DNA of 64,000 nt from Tsukamurella sp. 8F (GTDB taxonomy: Bacteria > Actinomycetota > Actinomycetes > Mycobacteriales > Mycobacteriaceae), in the NCBI RefSeq assembly GCF_029167375.1, contig NZ_JARFTP010000010.1:87812-151811 (forward strand), written 5' to 3'. The position numbers were made by a program, and so were the translations under genes. The notes beneath the pieces are model-generated. The model did no database searches. It had not been told where the DNA came from and worked only from the letters and a program-made list of their open reading frames with translations. Shown piece by piece: positions 50,688-60,235 of this stretch (the first letter of the stretch is position 1; each line of letters opens with the position of its first letter).

Positions 50688-53600
50688 ATGACCGCGAATC
50701 TCACAGCAGCACACCGCGAGCTCCTCGAGCGCCGACTCCGCGAGCAGGGGCTCAAGGCTGCTGCGGACACGGGCCGGGTAGAGCGTCTCGCCGGAGGCTC
50801 GCCCCTGTCCCCCGCACAGCGTCGGCTCTGGTTCGTGGCGCAGCGCGACCCCGCCGGAACGGTGCTGACGATATCCGTCGCCTACCGGCTCGACGGTGCC
50901 CTGGATCCCGGGCGGCTGCGCTCCGCATTCGATGCCGTCGTGGCGCGCCACGAGGTCTTGCGGACCACCTACCACGTCGGTCCGGACGGTGAGCCGGTGC
51001 AGCGCATCGGATCCGGCGGCGTGGAATGGGAGCAGACGTCTGCTCTCGGCTTGGGGGAGGGTGAGCGTCACCGGCGCGTGAGCGTGCTCGCCCGCCGCGC
51101 CGCGGCGCGGCCCTTCGACCTCGAGCGCGACGCGATGCTGCGAGTACACCTCGTGGACGTCTCCGATGCGCGAGCAGACGGCACCGACGGTTCCCGGCAC
51201 GTGCTCCTGCTGACGCTGCATCACATCTGCTTCGACGACCTGTCGTGGCCTCTACTGTTCGAGGATCTGAGCGCCGCGTACTCCGGTACGTCGCTACCGG
51301 ATCTCTCACCGCAATACCTCGACGCCACCGCCCCGGTAGCCACATCCGCGCTGGCCGACGACGTCCGGCACTGGGTCGATCGACTCACCCCGGTGCCCAC
51401 GCCGGTAGCGCTGCCGGGTGACCTCGGGGCTGGTGAGATCGACAGCCGGGCGATACGTTCCGGACTTCCGGACGGTCTCGACGGGCGCGTCGAGACCGTC
51501 GCGCGTGAGCTCGGTGTGACCCCCTTCTCGGTGTACCTCGCGGGCTTCGCAAGCCTGGTGCGCCGATACTTCGGGACCGACGACTTCACCGTCTCGGTTC
51601 CGGTCACGGACCGACCGGCGGGGGCGGAAGGCCTGATCGGGTACTTCGGGAACACGTTGGTGCGCCGCGTCACCGTCGACCTCGACGAGCCCTTCGCGGA
51701 CCTCGTCCGGCGCATACAGGGTGACGGCGCAGAGGATCTCGCGCACGCCGGCGCCGGGATCGATGCGGTCGTGGCTGAGCTCGACGTGGCGCGCGGTGGT
51801 GAGGACGCGTTCACCCGACTCGTACAGCTCAGTTTCTCCACACGGTCGCATACCGGCGGTCCGACCCTGGGCGACGTCGTCGCAACGCCACTCGAACTCA
51901 CGGCACCGCTCGCGCAGGTGCCGTTCGAGGCGACGCTGGTGAGCACGCCGTCCGGTGCCGACCTCGAGACCAGGTACCACCACGGGCGTATCGACCCCCG
52001 CGTCGCGGAGGGTTTCGGACGCTCCTTCCCAGTCCTGCTCGAATCGGCGCTCGGGGCACCGACGACAACGTTGCGCCTGCTGCCCGTGCGGGACTCGGCG
52101 ATGCCGCGAGCGCAAGTGTGGGGACCCGGCACACCCGATGTTCCGACCACGCTCTCGGGCCTGCTCGACCGCGCCATCGCCGAGCACCCGCACTCGATCG
52201 CCGTCATCTCCGAGAGAGACGGCAGCACGGTCGAACTCACGTACTCGGAGCTCGGGGAGCGAGCGCGCCGCCTGGCGCGGTATCTGGCGGCGAAGGGCAT
52301 CGGGCCGGGTGACATCGTCGCCCTCCAGCAGCGTGGGTCGGAGGGCTTCCTGGTGTCTGCGGTCGCGGTCCTCGCGGCGGGCGCGGCATACCTGCCCGTC
52401 GACCCGGCGTACCCCGCGCAGCGCATCGAATACCTACATGCCGACGCGAAACCGGCTCTGACACTGGACGACGAAGCGCTGGCCGCCGCCGAGCTGGACG
52501 CGGAGGGGCTCGACGCCTGTCCGCTCACGGATACGGATCGGACGGCGCCGCTACTGCCCGGGACGCTGGCCTACGTGATCTACACGTCCGGCTCGACCGG
52601 CGATCCCAAGGGTGTCGCGGTGGAGCACGGCGCGATCGCAGACCACCTGGCGGGTCACGTCCTGCAGGAGAGCCTCACGCCGGACGACCGGCTGCTGCTG
52701 ACGTCGTCGGTGAGTTTCGACGCGTCGGTGTTCGAGATCTTCACGACCCTCACGCTCGGTGCGACTCTTGTGATCCCAACCGACGCCAAGGATTTCGGCG
52801 CGGTATCCGACCTCGTGCAGCGGCACCGGGTGACCGTCGTGCACATGGTCCCGTCCGCGCTCTCGACGCACCTGCTGTTGCCGGGGATCGAGAAGTGGCG
52901 CTCCGTGCGATGGGTTCCCGTCGGCGGAGAGGCGCTGCCGGGGGACGCCGCAGATCGCTTCGCCGCGGTGCGTGGCGCGGTCCTCACCAACAACTACGGT
53001 CCGACCGAGGCGGTGGTCGCGGCGTCGCGCTACGTCGTGGACCGGCCGCAGGGACACCGCACTGTTCCCATAGGCGGGCCCACGCCCGGGGTCGCGCTGT
53101 ATCTCCTCGATGAGGCGCTTGCGCCCGTTCCCGACGGTGCGGCGGGCGAGATCTACATCGGCGGAGACCAGCTCGCGCGCGGATACCTGCGTGACCCGGC
53201 CCGCACCGCCGGGCGCTTCATCGCCGATCCGTTCCGCTCCGGTGCCCGGATGTACCGCACCGGTGACCGCGCACGGCGGGATTCGGAGGGCCAGCTCGAA
53301 TTCCTCGGCCGCACCGACGAACAGGTGAAGATCCACGGCTTCCGGATCGAGCCGGGTGAGATCCGCAACGCGCTACTCGGCCACTCGGACGTCGCCGACG
53401 CCGCGGTGATCGCCCGCACCGACGATGCGAGCGGGCCGTACCTGGCCGCATACCTGGTCGGCGCGCCGGATGTCGCCCGCGTGCGTGCGTATCTCGCGGA
53501 GCGGCTCCCCGCGCACATGGTGCCGGCAGCGTTCGTAGTGATCGACCGGATTCCGCTGGGCCCCAACGGCAAGATAGCGCCTGCGGCCCTGCCGCGACCT

Positions 53601-55655
53601 GATCGGTCCGTCGCGGCAGATGAGCGGGGACGGGCCCCCGCAACGCGTGCCGAACGGGCCGTCGCCGCGCTGTTCGCGGAGTTGCTCGGAATAGACGATG
53701 TGACTGCCGAGGACTCGTTCTTCGAGCGCGGTGGGCACTCGCTGCTCGCCACGCGGCTGGTTGCGCTGCTGCGGCGGGATTCCGGAGTTGCGCTGCCCGT
53801 GCGCGCCGTGTTCGACGCGCCCACGGTGGAGTCACTGGCGGCTCTCGTGGAGCGGGCCGCGGACGGTGGCGATACGGACTCGGCGCTGCCGCCGGTGCGC
53901 CCGGCACAGACGCGGCCCGACACGATCCCGCTCACGGCGTCGCAGCGCTCGGTCTGGTTCGCGCACGTCATGTCCGGCGCCGCCGCGGCCACGACGGGTG
54001 AGACCGTCGCGGCCGGCACCATCGAGGTGGCGATCGCCCTGGAAGGCGAGGTGGATGCGGACGAACTCGAGGCAGCGCTCGGCGACGTCGTCGCCCGGCA
54101 CGAGTCGCTGCGCACCGTGCTGGAGCAGGGCGAAGGCGCCGACGGCGTGCCCGTCGCGCGCGTGCTGGGCGACCGCATGGTGGAGCTGGAGCGGGTGACC
54201 GCCGCCGATGTCACCGCGATGCGCGCCGAGCTGGCTCGCCGCCCGTTCGAGCTCCTCGGTGGGAACCTGTTGCGCGCCGCGCTGATCGCTCCGGTGCAGG
54301 GCGAGCCGGTGCTGCAGCTCCTGGTGCATCACGTCGTGGTCGACCACGCGTCCTTCGCGGTGATCCTGGACGATCTGTACGCCGCGTATCGCGCCCGGGT
54401 CGGCGGGCTGGAAACGAACGACCCGGCGCCGCCACAGTTCCCCGACTATGCGCTGTGGCAGGCCGATGTCTTCGGCAGCGCCACCGGGCGGCGCGAGGTC
54501 GAGCATTGGGTGTCGGCGCTGAGCGGCCTCCCGGCCGAGATACCCGCCGGTCACGACCATGCCCGCCGGCTGACCCATGCGTTCGCGCCCGGTCACCGGG
54601 CGCACTTCACCGTATCCGCAAAGACGCGGAATCTGCTGCACGCGTGGGGAGATCGGAACGGTGCCACCGAGTTCATGATCGGGCAGGCGGCGCTGGCGGT
54701 GCTGCTCCACCGGCATGGCGGGGGCACCGATATCGCCGTGGGGACGCCGGCCGCGGGCCGCATCGACGCGGCGACCGAGTCGATGGTCGGCCTGCTCGCC
54801 AACATGGTCGCTCTGCGTACGAGAGTGTCGCCGGACTCGACTCTCGACGACGTGCTCGCGGCCGCGCGGTCCGCGGCGCTCGACGCGTTCAGCCACCAGG
54901 CTGCGCCGTTCGAGCTCGTGGTGGACGCCCTCGGCCCGCCGCGTCTGCCCGGCCGTAACCCGGTCTTCCAGACCATGCTGCACGTGCGCGATGACGCCGC
55001 AGCGCTTGCGCCGGTACCGGTCTCCGATCGGCTGACGGCCCGAGGCCTGCCGAGCGACTTCGACGTGGCGCTCGTCGACCTTTCGGTGAGCCTGTTCGCC
55101 GCGTCCGACGGTGGGTGGGACGGCATGGTCATCGCGAGTCCCACGGTGTACCAGGCGGATACGGCCGACCGGCTTGCCGCGGGGATGCTCGCCGTGCTCG
55201 AGGCGATGGCCTCGGGTGAGACGGCGACCGTCGGGGGACTGGACCTGCCGGATCTCGGATCCCCCCATGCGGCGGAGGCCGCCGAGGCCGCGCGCGTGGT
55301 CGCCGAGGGCAGCGCCGAGACGGCCGCGCGGCTGATCGCGCTGCTCGAGGAGTTGCTGGGACTCGACGGGATCGAGTCCGGGGACGGCTTCTTCGCGGTC
55401 GGCGGTGACAGTGTCACGTCGCTGCAGTGGGCCGCTCGCGCGGCCGCGGAGGGACTGCCGCTCACCCCGCAGATGGTCTTCGAGTGCGCGACCATCGGCG
55501 AACTCGCGGCCGCCGTCGACGCTGCCGCGGCGGGTGACGAAGTCGACCACCCGCCTGTAGCGGAGCCGGCCCAGCCATCGGCGCCGATGAGTGCCTCCGG
55601 CCTCGGCGCCGACCAGCTCGCGGCGCTCCGCGCTGCCTGGAAGGGTGACGCGTGA
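50688..55655 (+). CDS. mbtE: NRPS: C-A-PCP-C-PCP (MbtE-like)
   Basis: A 1655-residue synthetase. Condensation 1 (about 35-450, HHICFDD at 178-184), adenylation (about 480-970, YVIYTSGSTGDPKG near 628), carrier (Ser1018 in GGHSLLA), condensation 2 (about 1085-1510, HHVVVDH at 1214) and a second carrier (Ser1575 in GGDSVTS). The A domain is expected to take lysine or hydroxylysine, by analogy with MbtE. The second C and PCP lack their own A domain and may handle the polyketide unit. ATG 50688 follows GAAGGA, 11 bp after mbtD; the stop overlaps mbtF. Confidence 0.92.
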   Translation: MTANLTAAHRELLERRLREQGLKAAADTGRVERLAGGSPLSPAQRRLWFVAQRDPAGTVLTISVAYRLDGALDPGRLRSAFDAVVARHEVLRTTYHVGPDGEPVQRIGSGGVEWEQTSALGLGEGERHRRVSVLARRAAARPFDLERDAMLRVHLVDVSDARADGTDGSRHVLLLTLHHICFDDLSWPLLFEDLSAAYSGTSLPDLSPQYLDATAPVATSALADDVRHWVDRLTPVPTPVALPGDLGAGEIDSRAIRSGLPDGLDGRVETVARELGVTPFSVYLAGFASLVRRYFGTDDFTVSVPVTDRPAGAEGLIGYFGNTLVRRVTVDLDEPFADLVRRIQGDGAEDLAHAGAGIDAVVAELDVARGGEDAFTRLVQLSFSTRSHTGGPTLGDVVATPLELTAPLAQVPFEATLVSTPSGADLETRYHHGRIDPRVAEGFGRSFPVLLESALGAPTTTLRLLPVRDSAMPRAQVWGPGTPDVPTTLSGLLDRAIAEHPHSIAVISERDGSTVELTYSELGERARRLARYLAAKGIGPGDIVALQQRGSEGFLVSAVAVLAAGAAYLPVDPAYPAQRIEYLHADAKPALTLDDEALAAAELDAEGLDACPLTDTDRTAPLLPGTLAYVIYTSGSTGDPKGVAVEHGAIADHLAGHVLQESLTPDDRLLLTSSVSFDASVFEIFTTLTLGATLVIPTDAKDFGAVSDLVQRHRVTVVHMVPSALSTHLLLPGIEKWRSVRWVPVGGEALPGDAADRFAAVRGAVLTNNYGPTEAVVAASRYVVDRPQGHRTVPIGGPTPGVALYLLDEALAPVPDGAAGEIYIGGDQLARGYLRDPARTAGRFIADPFRSGARMYRTGDRARRDSEGQLEFLGRTDEQVKIHGFRIEPGEIRNALLGHSDVADAAVIARTDDASGPYLAAYLVGAPDVARVRAYLAERLPAHMVPAAFVVIDRIPLGPNGKIAPAALPRPDRSVAADERGRAPATRAERAVAALFAELLGIDDVTAEDSFFERGGHSLLATRLVALLRRDSGVALPVRAVFDAPTVESLAALVERAADGGDTDSALPPVRPAQTRPDTIPLTASQRSVWFAHVMSGAAAATTGETVAAGTIEVAIALEGEVDADELEAALGDVVARHESLRTVLEQGEGADGVPVARVLGDRMVELERVTAADVTAMRAELARRPFELLGGNLLRAALIAPVQGEPVLQLLVHHVVVDHASFAVILDDLYAAYRARVGGLETNDPAPPQFPDYALWQADVFGSATGRREVEHWVSALSGLPAEIPAGHDHARRLTHAFAPGHRAHFTVSAKTRNLLHAWGDRNGATEFMIGQAALAVLLHRHGGGTDIAVGTPAAGRIDAATESMVGLLANMVALRTRVSPDSTLDDVLAAARSAALDAFSHQAAPFELVVDALGPPRLPGRNPVFQTMLHVRDDAAALAPVPVSDRLTARGLPSDFDVALVDLSVSLFAASDGGWDGMVIASPTVYQADTADRLAAGMLAVLEAMASGETATVGGLDLPDLGSPHAAEAAEAARVVAEGSAETAARLIALLEELLGLDGIESGDGFFAVGGDSVTSLQWAARAAAEGLPLTPQMVFECATIGELAAAVDAAAAGDEVDHPPVAEPAQPSAPMSASGLGADQLAALRAAWKGDA

Positions 55656-58600
55656 GCGATATTCCGGACATCGAGGACGTCATCGCCCTCACTCCGTTGC
55701 AGGCCGGGATGCACGCGCTGGCAACGCTGTCCGACGGCGTCGACGTGTACACTATGCAGTTCGTGGTGCAGGTGACCGGGGCGCTCGACACCGAGCGGCT
55801 ACGGTCTGCGGCGGAGGCGCTACTCGCGCGCCACGCGAACCTGCGGGCATCGGTGTGGGACACCGATGTTCCGCAACCCGTCCAGATCGTGCCGACTCAC
55901 GCCGAGCTGCCTTGGGCCGAATTCGACTGCACCGAAGCCGATTTCGACGCGTATGCGAAGCGCGACTCACGCGAGCCCTTCGATCTCCGCCGCGGTCCGC
56001 TGCTGCGCATCGCAGTGGCGCGCTTGGGCTCGCACGAGTGGCGCTTCCTGTTCACCGCGCACCACATCGTCATGGACGGCTGGGCGATGGCGGTGTTCTT
56101 CCGCGAGCTCATCGCCCTGTACGAGGCCGATGACGTGTCCGTGCTGCCCCCCGTTCGGCCGTTCCGCGACTACGTAGCGTGGCTCGCAGGTCAGGACACC
56201 TCGGCTGCGCTCGACCGGTGGCACGAGTACCTGGACGGTGCCGAGACCACTACTCTCGCCGACGCGCCCGTTCGCCCTGGTGAGGTCCCGGGCAGCGAGA
56301 CGGTGAGGCTGACGGAGCACGAGACCGCCGAGTTGCTCGCCTGGGGGCGCGCCCGCGGGCTCACACCCAGCACGCTCGCCCAGTTCGCCTGGGCAGCAGT
56401 CCTGTCCAGGCTGACCGGGTCGGACGATGTCGCCTTCGGAACGACAGTCGCCGGCCGGCCGCAGGCCCTCGACGGAGTCGAGACCATGGTGGGCCTGTTC
56501 CTCAACGCGGTCCCCGCGCGCGTCTGCGTAGACGACGGCGAACCCGTTGCTGCGGCGCTGAAACGGACGCAGGCCGAGGCCGCGCGAATGCGAGAGATCG
56601 GCTACGTACCGCTGCAGGACGTCACGCGTGGATTCCGGGGCGGTCTGTTCGACACTCTGTTCGTCTTCGAGAACGCCCCCATCGGCGACGCCACGGCGAC
56701 GGTCACCACAGCCGAAGGCACGAGCTTCCGCCCTCTCGCCATGGAGTCCCTCGCCCACTATCCGCTGTCTGTCGTCGCGCTCATCGACCAGGGCCGGCTC
56801 ACCATCGTGGCGGAGGCGACCGAGACTCTCGCCCAAAGGCATCCCCCCCGAGCGCTCGGCGAGCGGATCCTCGCGGTCCTGCGCGCCATGCCGACCGCCG
56901 AGACCGTCGGAGATCTGCCGGTCGCGACGCCCGATGACGCCCTACCGCAGGCGGATCGGCTGCCCGTGCCCCGCAGCCTCCCCGAGTTGTTCGCGGTCAA
57001 TGCCGCCCGCACCCCGCACCTTCCCGCGCTGTCGACGAATACGGACTCGTGGACCTACGGCGAACTCGCTGCGGAAGCCGGTGCGCTGCAAGAGCTCCTG
57101 ATCGAGCATGGGGTCGCACCCGGCCAGGTGATCGGCATATCGCTCCCGCGCGATCACCGCATCGTCGCTGCGGTCCTCGCGGTGCTCGGTCTGGGCGCCG
57201 CATACGTGCCGCTGGCACCCGATCTGCCGAGCACCCGCGTCGCGTCGATGGTCGACAGCTCGGGGGCCGTGGTGATCCTGACCGAGCCGCACCGCACGGC
57301 GGAGCTGGAACCGCACGCACGGACGATCGCGTACGAGCCAGCAGACGGCGGATACCGGGCCCGCGAAGTACATCCGGACGACGCCGCATACGTCGTCTTC
57401 ACGTCCGGGTCGACGGGCGAACCCAAGGGTGTGGTCGGCACCCACGGCGCGCTCGCGGCGTACTTCGCAGATCACGTCGAGCGCATGTACCGCCCAGCGC
57501 AGGCGCGGCTCGGCCGTCCGCTATGCGTTGCGCACGGCTGGTCCTTCGGGTTCGATGCATCGTGGCAGCCGCTGCTCGCGCTCTTCGCGGGTCACAGTAT
57601 GCGCCTGCTGGACGATGATGAGACCCGCGATGCCGCAGCGCTGATCACGGCCCTGCGGACATCGCGTGTGGACATGATCGACACGTCTCCGTCGATGTTC
57701 GCGCAGCTCGTCGCCGCCGGTCTCGTCGATACGGGCGAAGAGGATGAGAAGGGAGGGCATCACCTCGCCGTGCTCGCGCTCGGCGGCGAGGCGATCCCGG
57801 CACATCTGTGGGATCGGCTCGCGGCATTGCCGGACACCATCGTGCACAACTGCTACGGACCGACCGAAGCGACCGTCGAGGCCGTGGTCGCGCGCGTCGC
57901 CGACACCGCAGAGCCCCGCATAGGACGCCCGACGGCCGGGACCGCCGCGTACGTGCTCGACGCCCGGCTCCGTCCGGTACCGCGCGGCGGCGCCGGTGAG
58001 TTGTATCTTGCCGGGCCCCAGGTGGCCCGCGGTTACGTCGGCCGCCCGGACCTGACGGCGGGCCGCTTCGTCGCGGACCCGCACCGTCCCGGCGGACGCA
58101 TGTACCGCACGGGCGACGTGGTTCGAGTCGACCCCGGTGGCAACATCGCCTATCTGGGCCGCAGTGACGACCAGGTGAAGATCCGCGGGTACCGGATCGA
58201 GTTGGGCGACATCGAGTCCGCGATCGCCCGCGTCCCGGGTGTCACCGCGGCTGCGGTCACCGTCGTGCGCGGGGCGCACCCGCAGCTGGTGGGCTTCGCC
58301 ACGGGGCCGGGGCTGGACCCGGCGCGGGTGCGCGGCCACGTCGCCACCGGTATCCCCGCGTACATGGTGCCCACCCGTATCGAGGTGCTCGCTGCACTCC
58401 CGTTGACGTCCAACGGAAAGGTCGATGGCGGCCGTCTCGCTCTGCTCGCGCAGCAGGCGCTCGCGGCGGCCGCCTCGAAGGGCGCCACGCCGACCACGGA
58501 CACCGAGCGCGCGGTAGCCGCCGTGTGCGCCGAATTGTGGCCGGGCGCAGGGGAGGACGTGCGCGCGGACTTCTTCGACCTGGGCATGGACAGCATCGTC

Positions 58601-59770
58601 GCCATCGCGGCCGTGGGCGCTCTGCGGCGCGCCGGTCTCGACGTCACGCCGCGAATGGTCCTGGCACATCCGACCATCGAGACCCTTGCGGCTGCGATCG
58701 ATGCGGGCGTGACGGCCAGGGGTGAGGGCAGCGACGCCGTCGACATGTCCGGGTTGCCCTCGGTCGCAAGGACTCTCGCGGCCGGCGGGTACGAACGGTA
58801 CGGGCAGGCCGGCGTGGTACGACTGCCGCACGGGATCACGCGACGGGAGATCACCGACGCGCTGGACGCAGTGCTCGAAGCGCATCCGGCGTTGCGGGCC
58901 ACCGTCGAGGATGGGCGCCTGCTGGCGCGGCCTGACGCGACCGTACGCGCGGACGATCTGCTCACGGAGGCAGACGACTTCGATCCGGCGGCCCTCGTCG
59001 TCGGCGCGCGACGCATGGTGGCCGCGATATGGCTGAGGAGACCGGAGCCGTATCTCGTGCTGGCGGTGCACCACCTCGCCGCGGACGCCGTGTCGTGGCA
59101 GGTTCTGCTCACCGACCTGGCGGATGCGGCCGAGGGGCGCACGCCGCTGCCCGAGGTGACGTCGGCCGCGGCCTACGCCGATTTCGCAGGTACTCCACCG
59201 TTGCCGGCGCACCCGAGCCTGAGCCATGCCGACACCGCAGCCACGCTGCGGACCATCCGTGTGGCACTGACGCCGGACGAGACGTCGCGCCTGGTGCAGG
59301 GTGACGTCGAGGCCCGGCTTCGCGATGCCCTCGGGACGGCCACCGGTATTGCGCGCGAGGAGATCGCAAGTGCCTGGCACGGCCGCGATGACAAGCGACA
59401 CGGCACCGATACGTCCCGCACCGTCGGGTGGTTCACGGACTACCGGACGCCGTCCGGTGCACCGGCCGCGGCCGTGGTGAACTACCTCGGCCGCCGGGAC
59501 CTGGCTCCCTCGGATGGGCCCTGGCGGCCGGTACTGCGCGGTCCGCTCGTCGATGCGCTGCCGGCGCATCCCGAGCCGGATCTACCTGTCGCGTTCCCGC
59601 TCGAGGTGATCGCGACGGTCCTCACCTCGCCGGACGGCCCTGCGTTCACCGCGGAATGGCGTTACGTCGAGCGGCTCATCGACACCGGCACGGCCGAGCG
59701 GCAGGCAGCCGAATTCGCCGCCGCCCTCGTCGCTACCGACTCGGCCCCGGCCGACCGGACTCCCCGCTGA
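55652..59770 (+). CDS. mbtF: NRPS: C-A-PCP-E (MbtF-like)
   Basis: A 1372-residue terminal synthetase. Condensation (1-430, HHIVMDG at 137), adenylation (about 440-930, YVVFTSGSTGEPKG near 580), carrier (Ser981 in LGMDSIVA) and a C-terminal epimerisation-type domain (from about 1030) with HHLAADAVSW at 1140, RTVGWFT and NYLGR. That last domain is short (about 340 residues), and at the usual EGHGR catalytic Glu it reads SAWHGR, so it may not epimerise. It is expected to add the second lysine, which ends as the cyclic hydroxamate in mycobactins. There is no thioesterase domain. GTG 55652 overlaps mbtE. Confidence 0.92.
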   Translation: MSDIPDIEDVIALTPLQAGMHALATLSDGVDVYTMQFVVQVTGALDTERLRSAAEALLARHANLRASVWDTDVPQPVQIVPTHAELPWAEFDCTEADFDAYAKRDSREPFDLRRGPLLRIAVARLGSHEWRFLFTAHHIVMDGWAMAVFFRELIALYEADDVSVLPPVRPFRDYVAWLAGQDTSAALDRWHEYLDGAETTTLADAPVRPGEVPGSETVRLTEHETAELLAWGRARGLTPSTLAQFAWAAVLSRLTGSDDVAFGTTVAGRPQALDGVETMVGLFLNAVPARVCVDDGEPVAAALKRTQAEAARMREIGYVPLQDVTRGFRGGLFDTLFVFENAPIGDATATVTTAEGTSFRPLAMESLAHYPLSVVALIDQGRLTIVAEATETLAQRHPPRALGERILAVLRAMPTAETVGDLPVATPDDALPQADRLPVPRSLPELFAVNAARTPHLPALSTNTDSWTYGELAAEAGALQELLIEHGVAPGQVIGISLPRDHRIVAAVLAVLGLGAAYVPLAPDLPSTRVASMVDSSGAVVILTEPHRTAELEPHARTIAYEPADGGYRAREVHPDDAAYVVFTSGSTGEPKGVVGTHGALAAYFADHVERMYRPAQARLGRPLCVAHGWSFGFDASWQPLLALFAGHSMRLLDDDETRDAAALITALRTSRVDMIDTSPSMFAQLVAAGLVDTGEEDEKGGHHLAVLALGGEAIPAHLWDRLAALPDTIVHNCYGPTEATVEAVVARVADTAEPRIGRPTAGTAAYVLDARLRPVPRGGAGELYLAGPQVARGYVGRPDLTAGRFVADPHRPGGRMYRTGDVVRVDPGGNIAYLGRSDDQVKIRGYRIELGDIESAIARVPGVTAAAVTVVRGAHPQLVGFATGPGLDPARVRGHVATGIPAYMVPTRIEVLAALPLTSNGKVDGGRLALLAQQALAAAASKGATPTTDTERAVAAVCAELWPGAGEDVRADFFDLGMDSIVAIAAVGALRRAGLDVTPRMVLAHPTIETLAAAIDAGVTARGEGSDAVDMSGLPSVARTLAAGGYERYGQAGVVRLPHGITRREITDALDAVLEAHPALRATVEDGRLLARPDATVRADDLLTEADDFDPAALVVGARRMVAAIWLRRPEPYLVLAVHHLAADAVSWQVLLTDLADAAEGRTPLPEVTSAAAYADFAGTPPLPAHPSLSHADTAATLRTIRVALTPDETSRLVQGDVEARLRDALGTATGIAREEIASAWHGRDDKRHGTDTSRTVGWFTDYRTPSGAPAAAVVNYLGRRDLAPSDGPWRPVLRGPLVDALPAHPEPDLPVAFPLEVIATVLTSPDGPAFTAEWRYVERLIDTGTAERQAAEFAAALVATDSAPADRTPR

Positions 59771-59803
59771 CCAGGCCCCGCCGATCGGGGCGGGTAGAAA
59801 CGA

Positions 59804-59837
59804 AAGGAGGCGCACCCCGCACGGGGTGCGCCTCCTT
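59804..59837. terminator. Strong hairpin at the end of the mbt cluster
   Basis: A perfect 16-bp inverted repeat (59804-59819 with 59822-59837, arms AAGGAGGCGCACCCCG) with a 2-base nominal loop lies 34 bp after the mbtF stop. The A-rich left and T-containing right ends suit termination in both directions. A smaller hairpin CCCCG-N5-CGGGG precedes it. Confidence 0.85.
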
Positions 59838-60025
59838 CACATCGTGTCCGGCCGGCGGCCGATCAGTACCAGACCCACACCCAGACCCACCGGCGCCAGC
59901 GCCAGTCCCACCTGCGGACCAGGCGGCGACGGGGGCGGGGACGAGGGTGCGGGCGAGGTCCCGGACGGGGTCCGGGGCGGGGTCCATGGTGCGGCATCTT
60001 CGTTCTCCTCCACTTGGTTCGGCAC
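59837..60025 (-). CDS. Possible small tail-anchored protein
   Basis: A 62-residue reverse-strand frame from GTG 60025, ending at the right foot of the mbtF hairpin. It reads as an acidic and proline-rich N-terminal half followed by one hydrophobic helix (GLALAPVGLGVGLVLIG) and a short basic tail, the layout of a C-terminally anchored membrane miniprotein. The ribosome site is weak and no family is recognised. The rest of the 465-bp gap between mbtF and the next gene holds this frame, the terminator and an operator-like repeat. Confidence 0.35.
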   Translation of the reverse strand: MPNQVEENEDAAPWTPPRTPSGTSPAPSSPPPSPPGPQVGLALAPVGLGVGLVLIGRRPDTM

Positions 60026-60164
60026 CGTGACTCGATGTCCGATGGCTGATTGTCGCCGCGGTCCCGCGGACTGTTACACGGATCGCGAAGATTTCTCCGG
60101 GGAGCGCGATATACGCCGCAAACATCCGGATCGGTCGCGGTTCGAGTGTGGTCTCGACCTCGTT

Positions 60165-60191
60165 TGGGACACGATCACAGAATTTGTCCCA
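60165..60191. promoter_or_regulatory. Inverted repeat TGGGACA-N13-TGTCCCA
   Basis: Perfect 7-bp arms at 60165-60171 and 60185-60191 with an AT-rich spacer lie about 45 bp before the LIP lipase start, where a repressor would block the promoter. Confidence 0.45.
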
Positions 60192-60235
60192 TGGACGGTG
60201 TATGGTCGCTCCGACGCCGACCGAGGAGGCCTCAA

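Noticed and set aside
34547..59770. A small MbtH-like gene in the siderophore cluster
   Set aside because: None of the gaps in the cluster is large enough or encodes the conserved Trp/Pro pattern of MbtH proteins, so none is reported.
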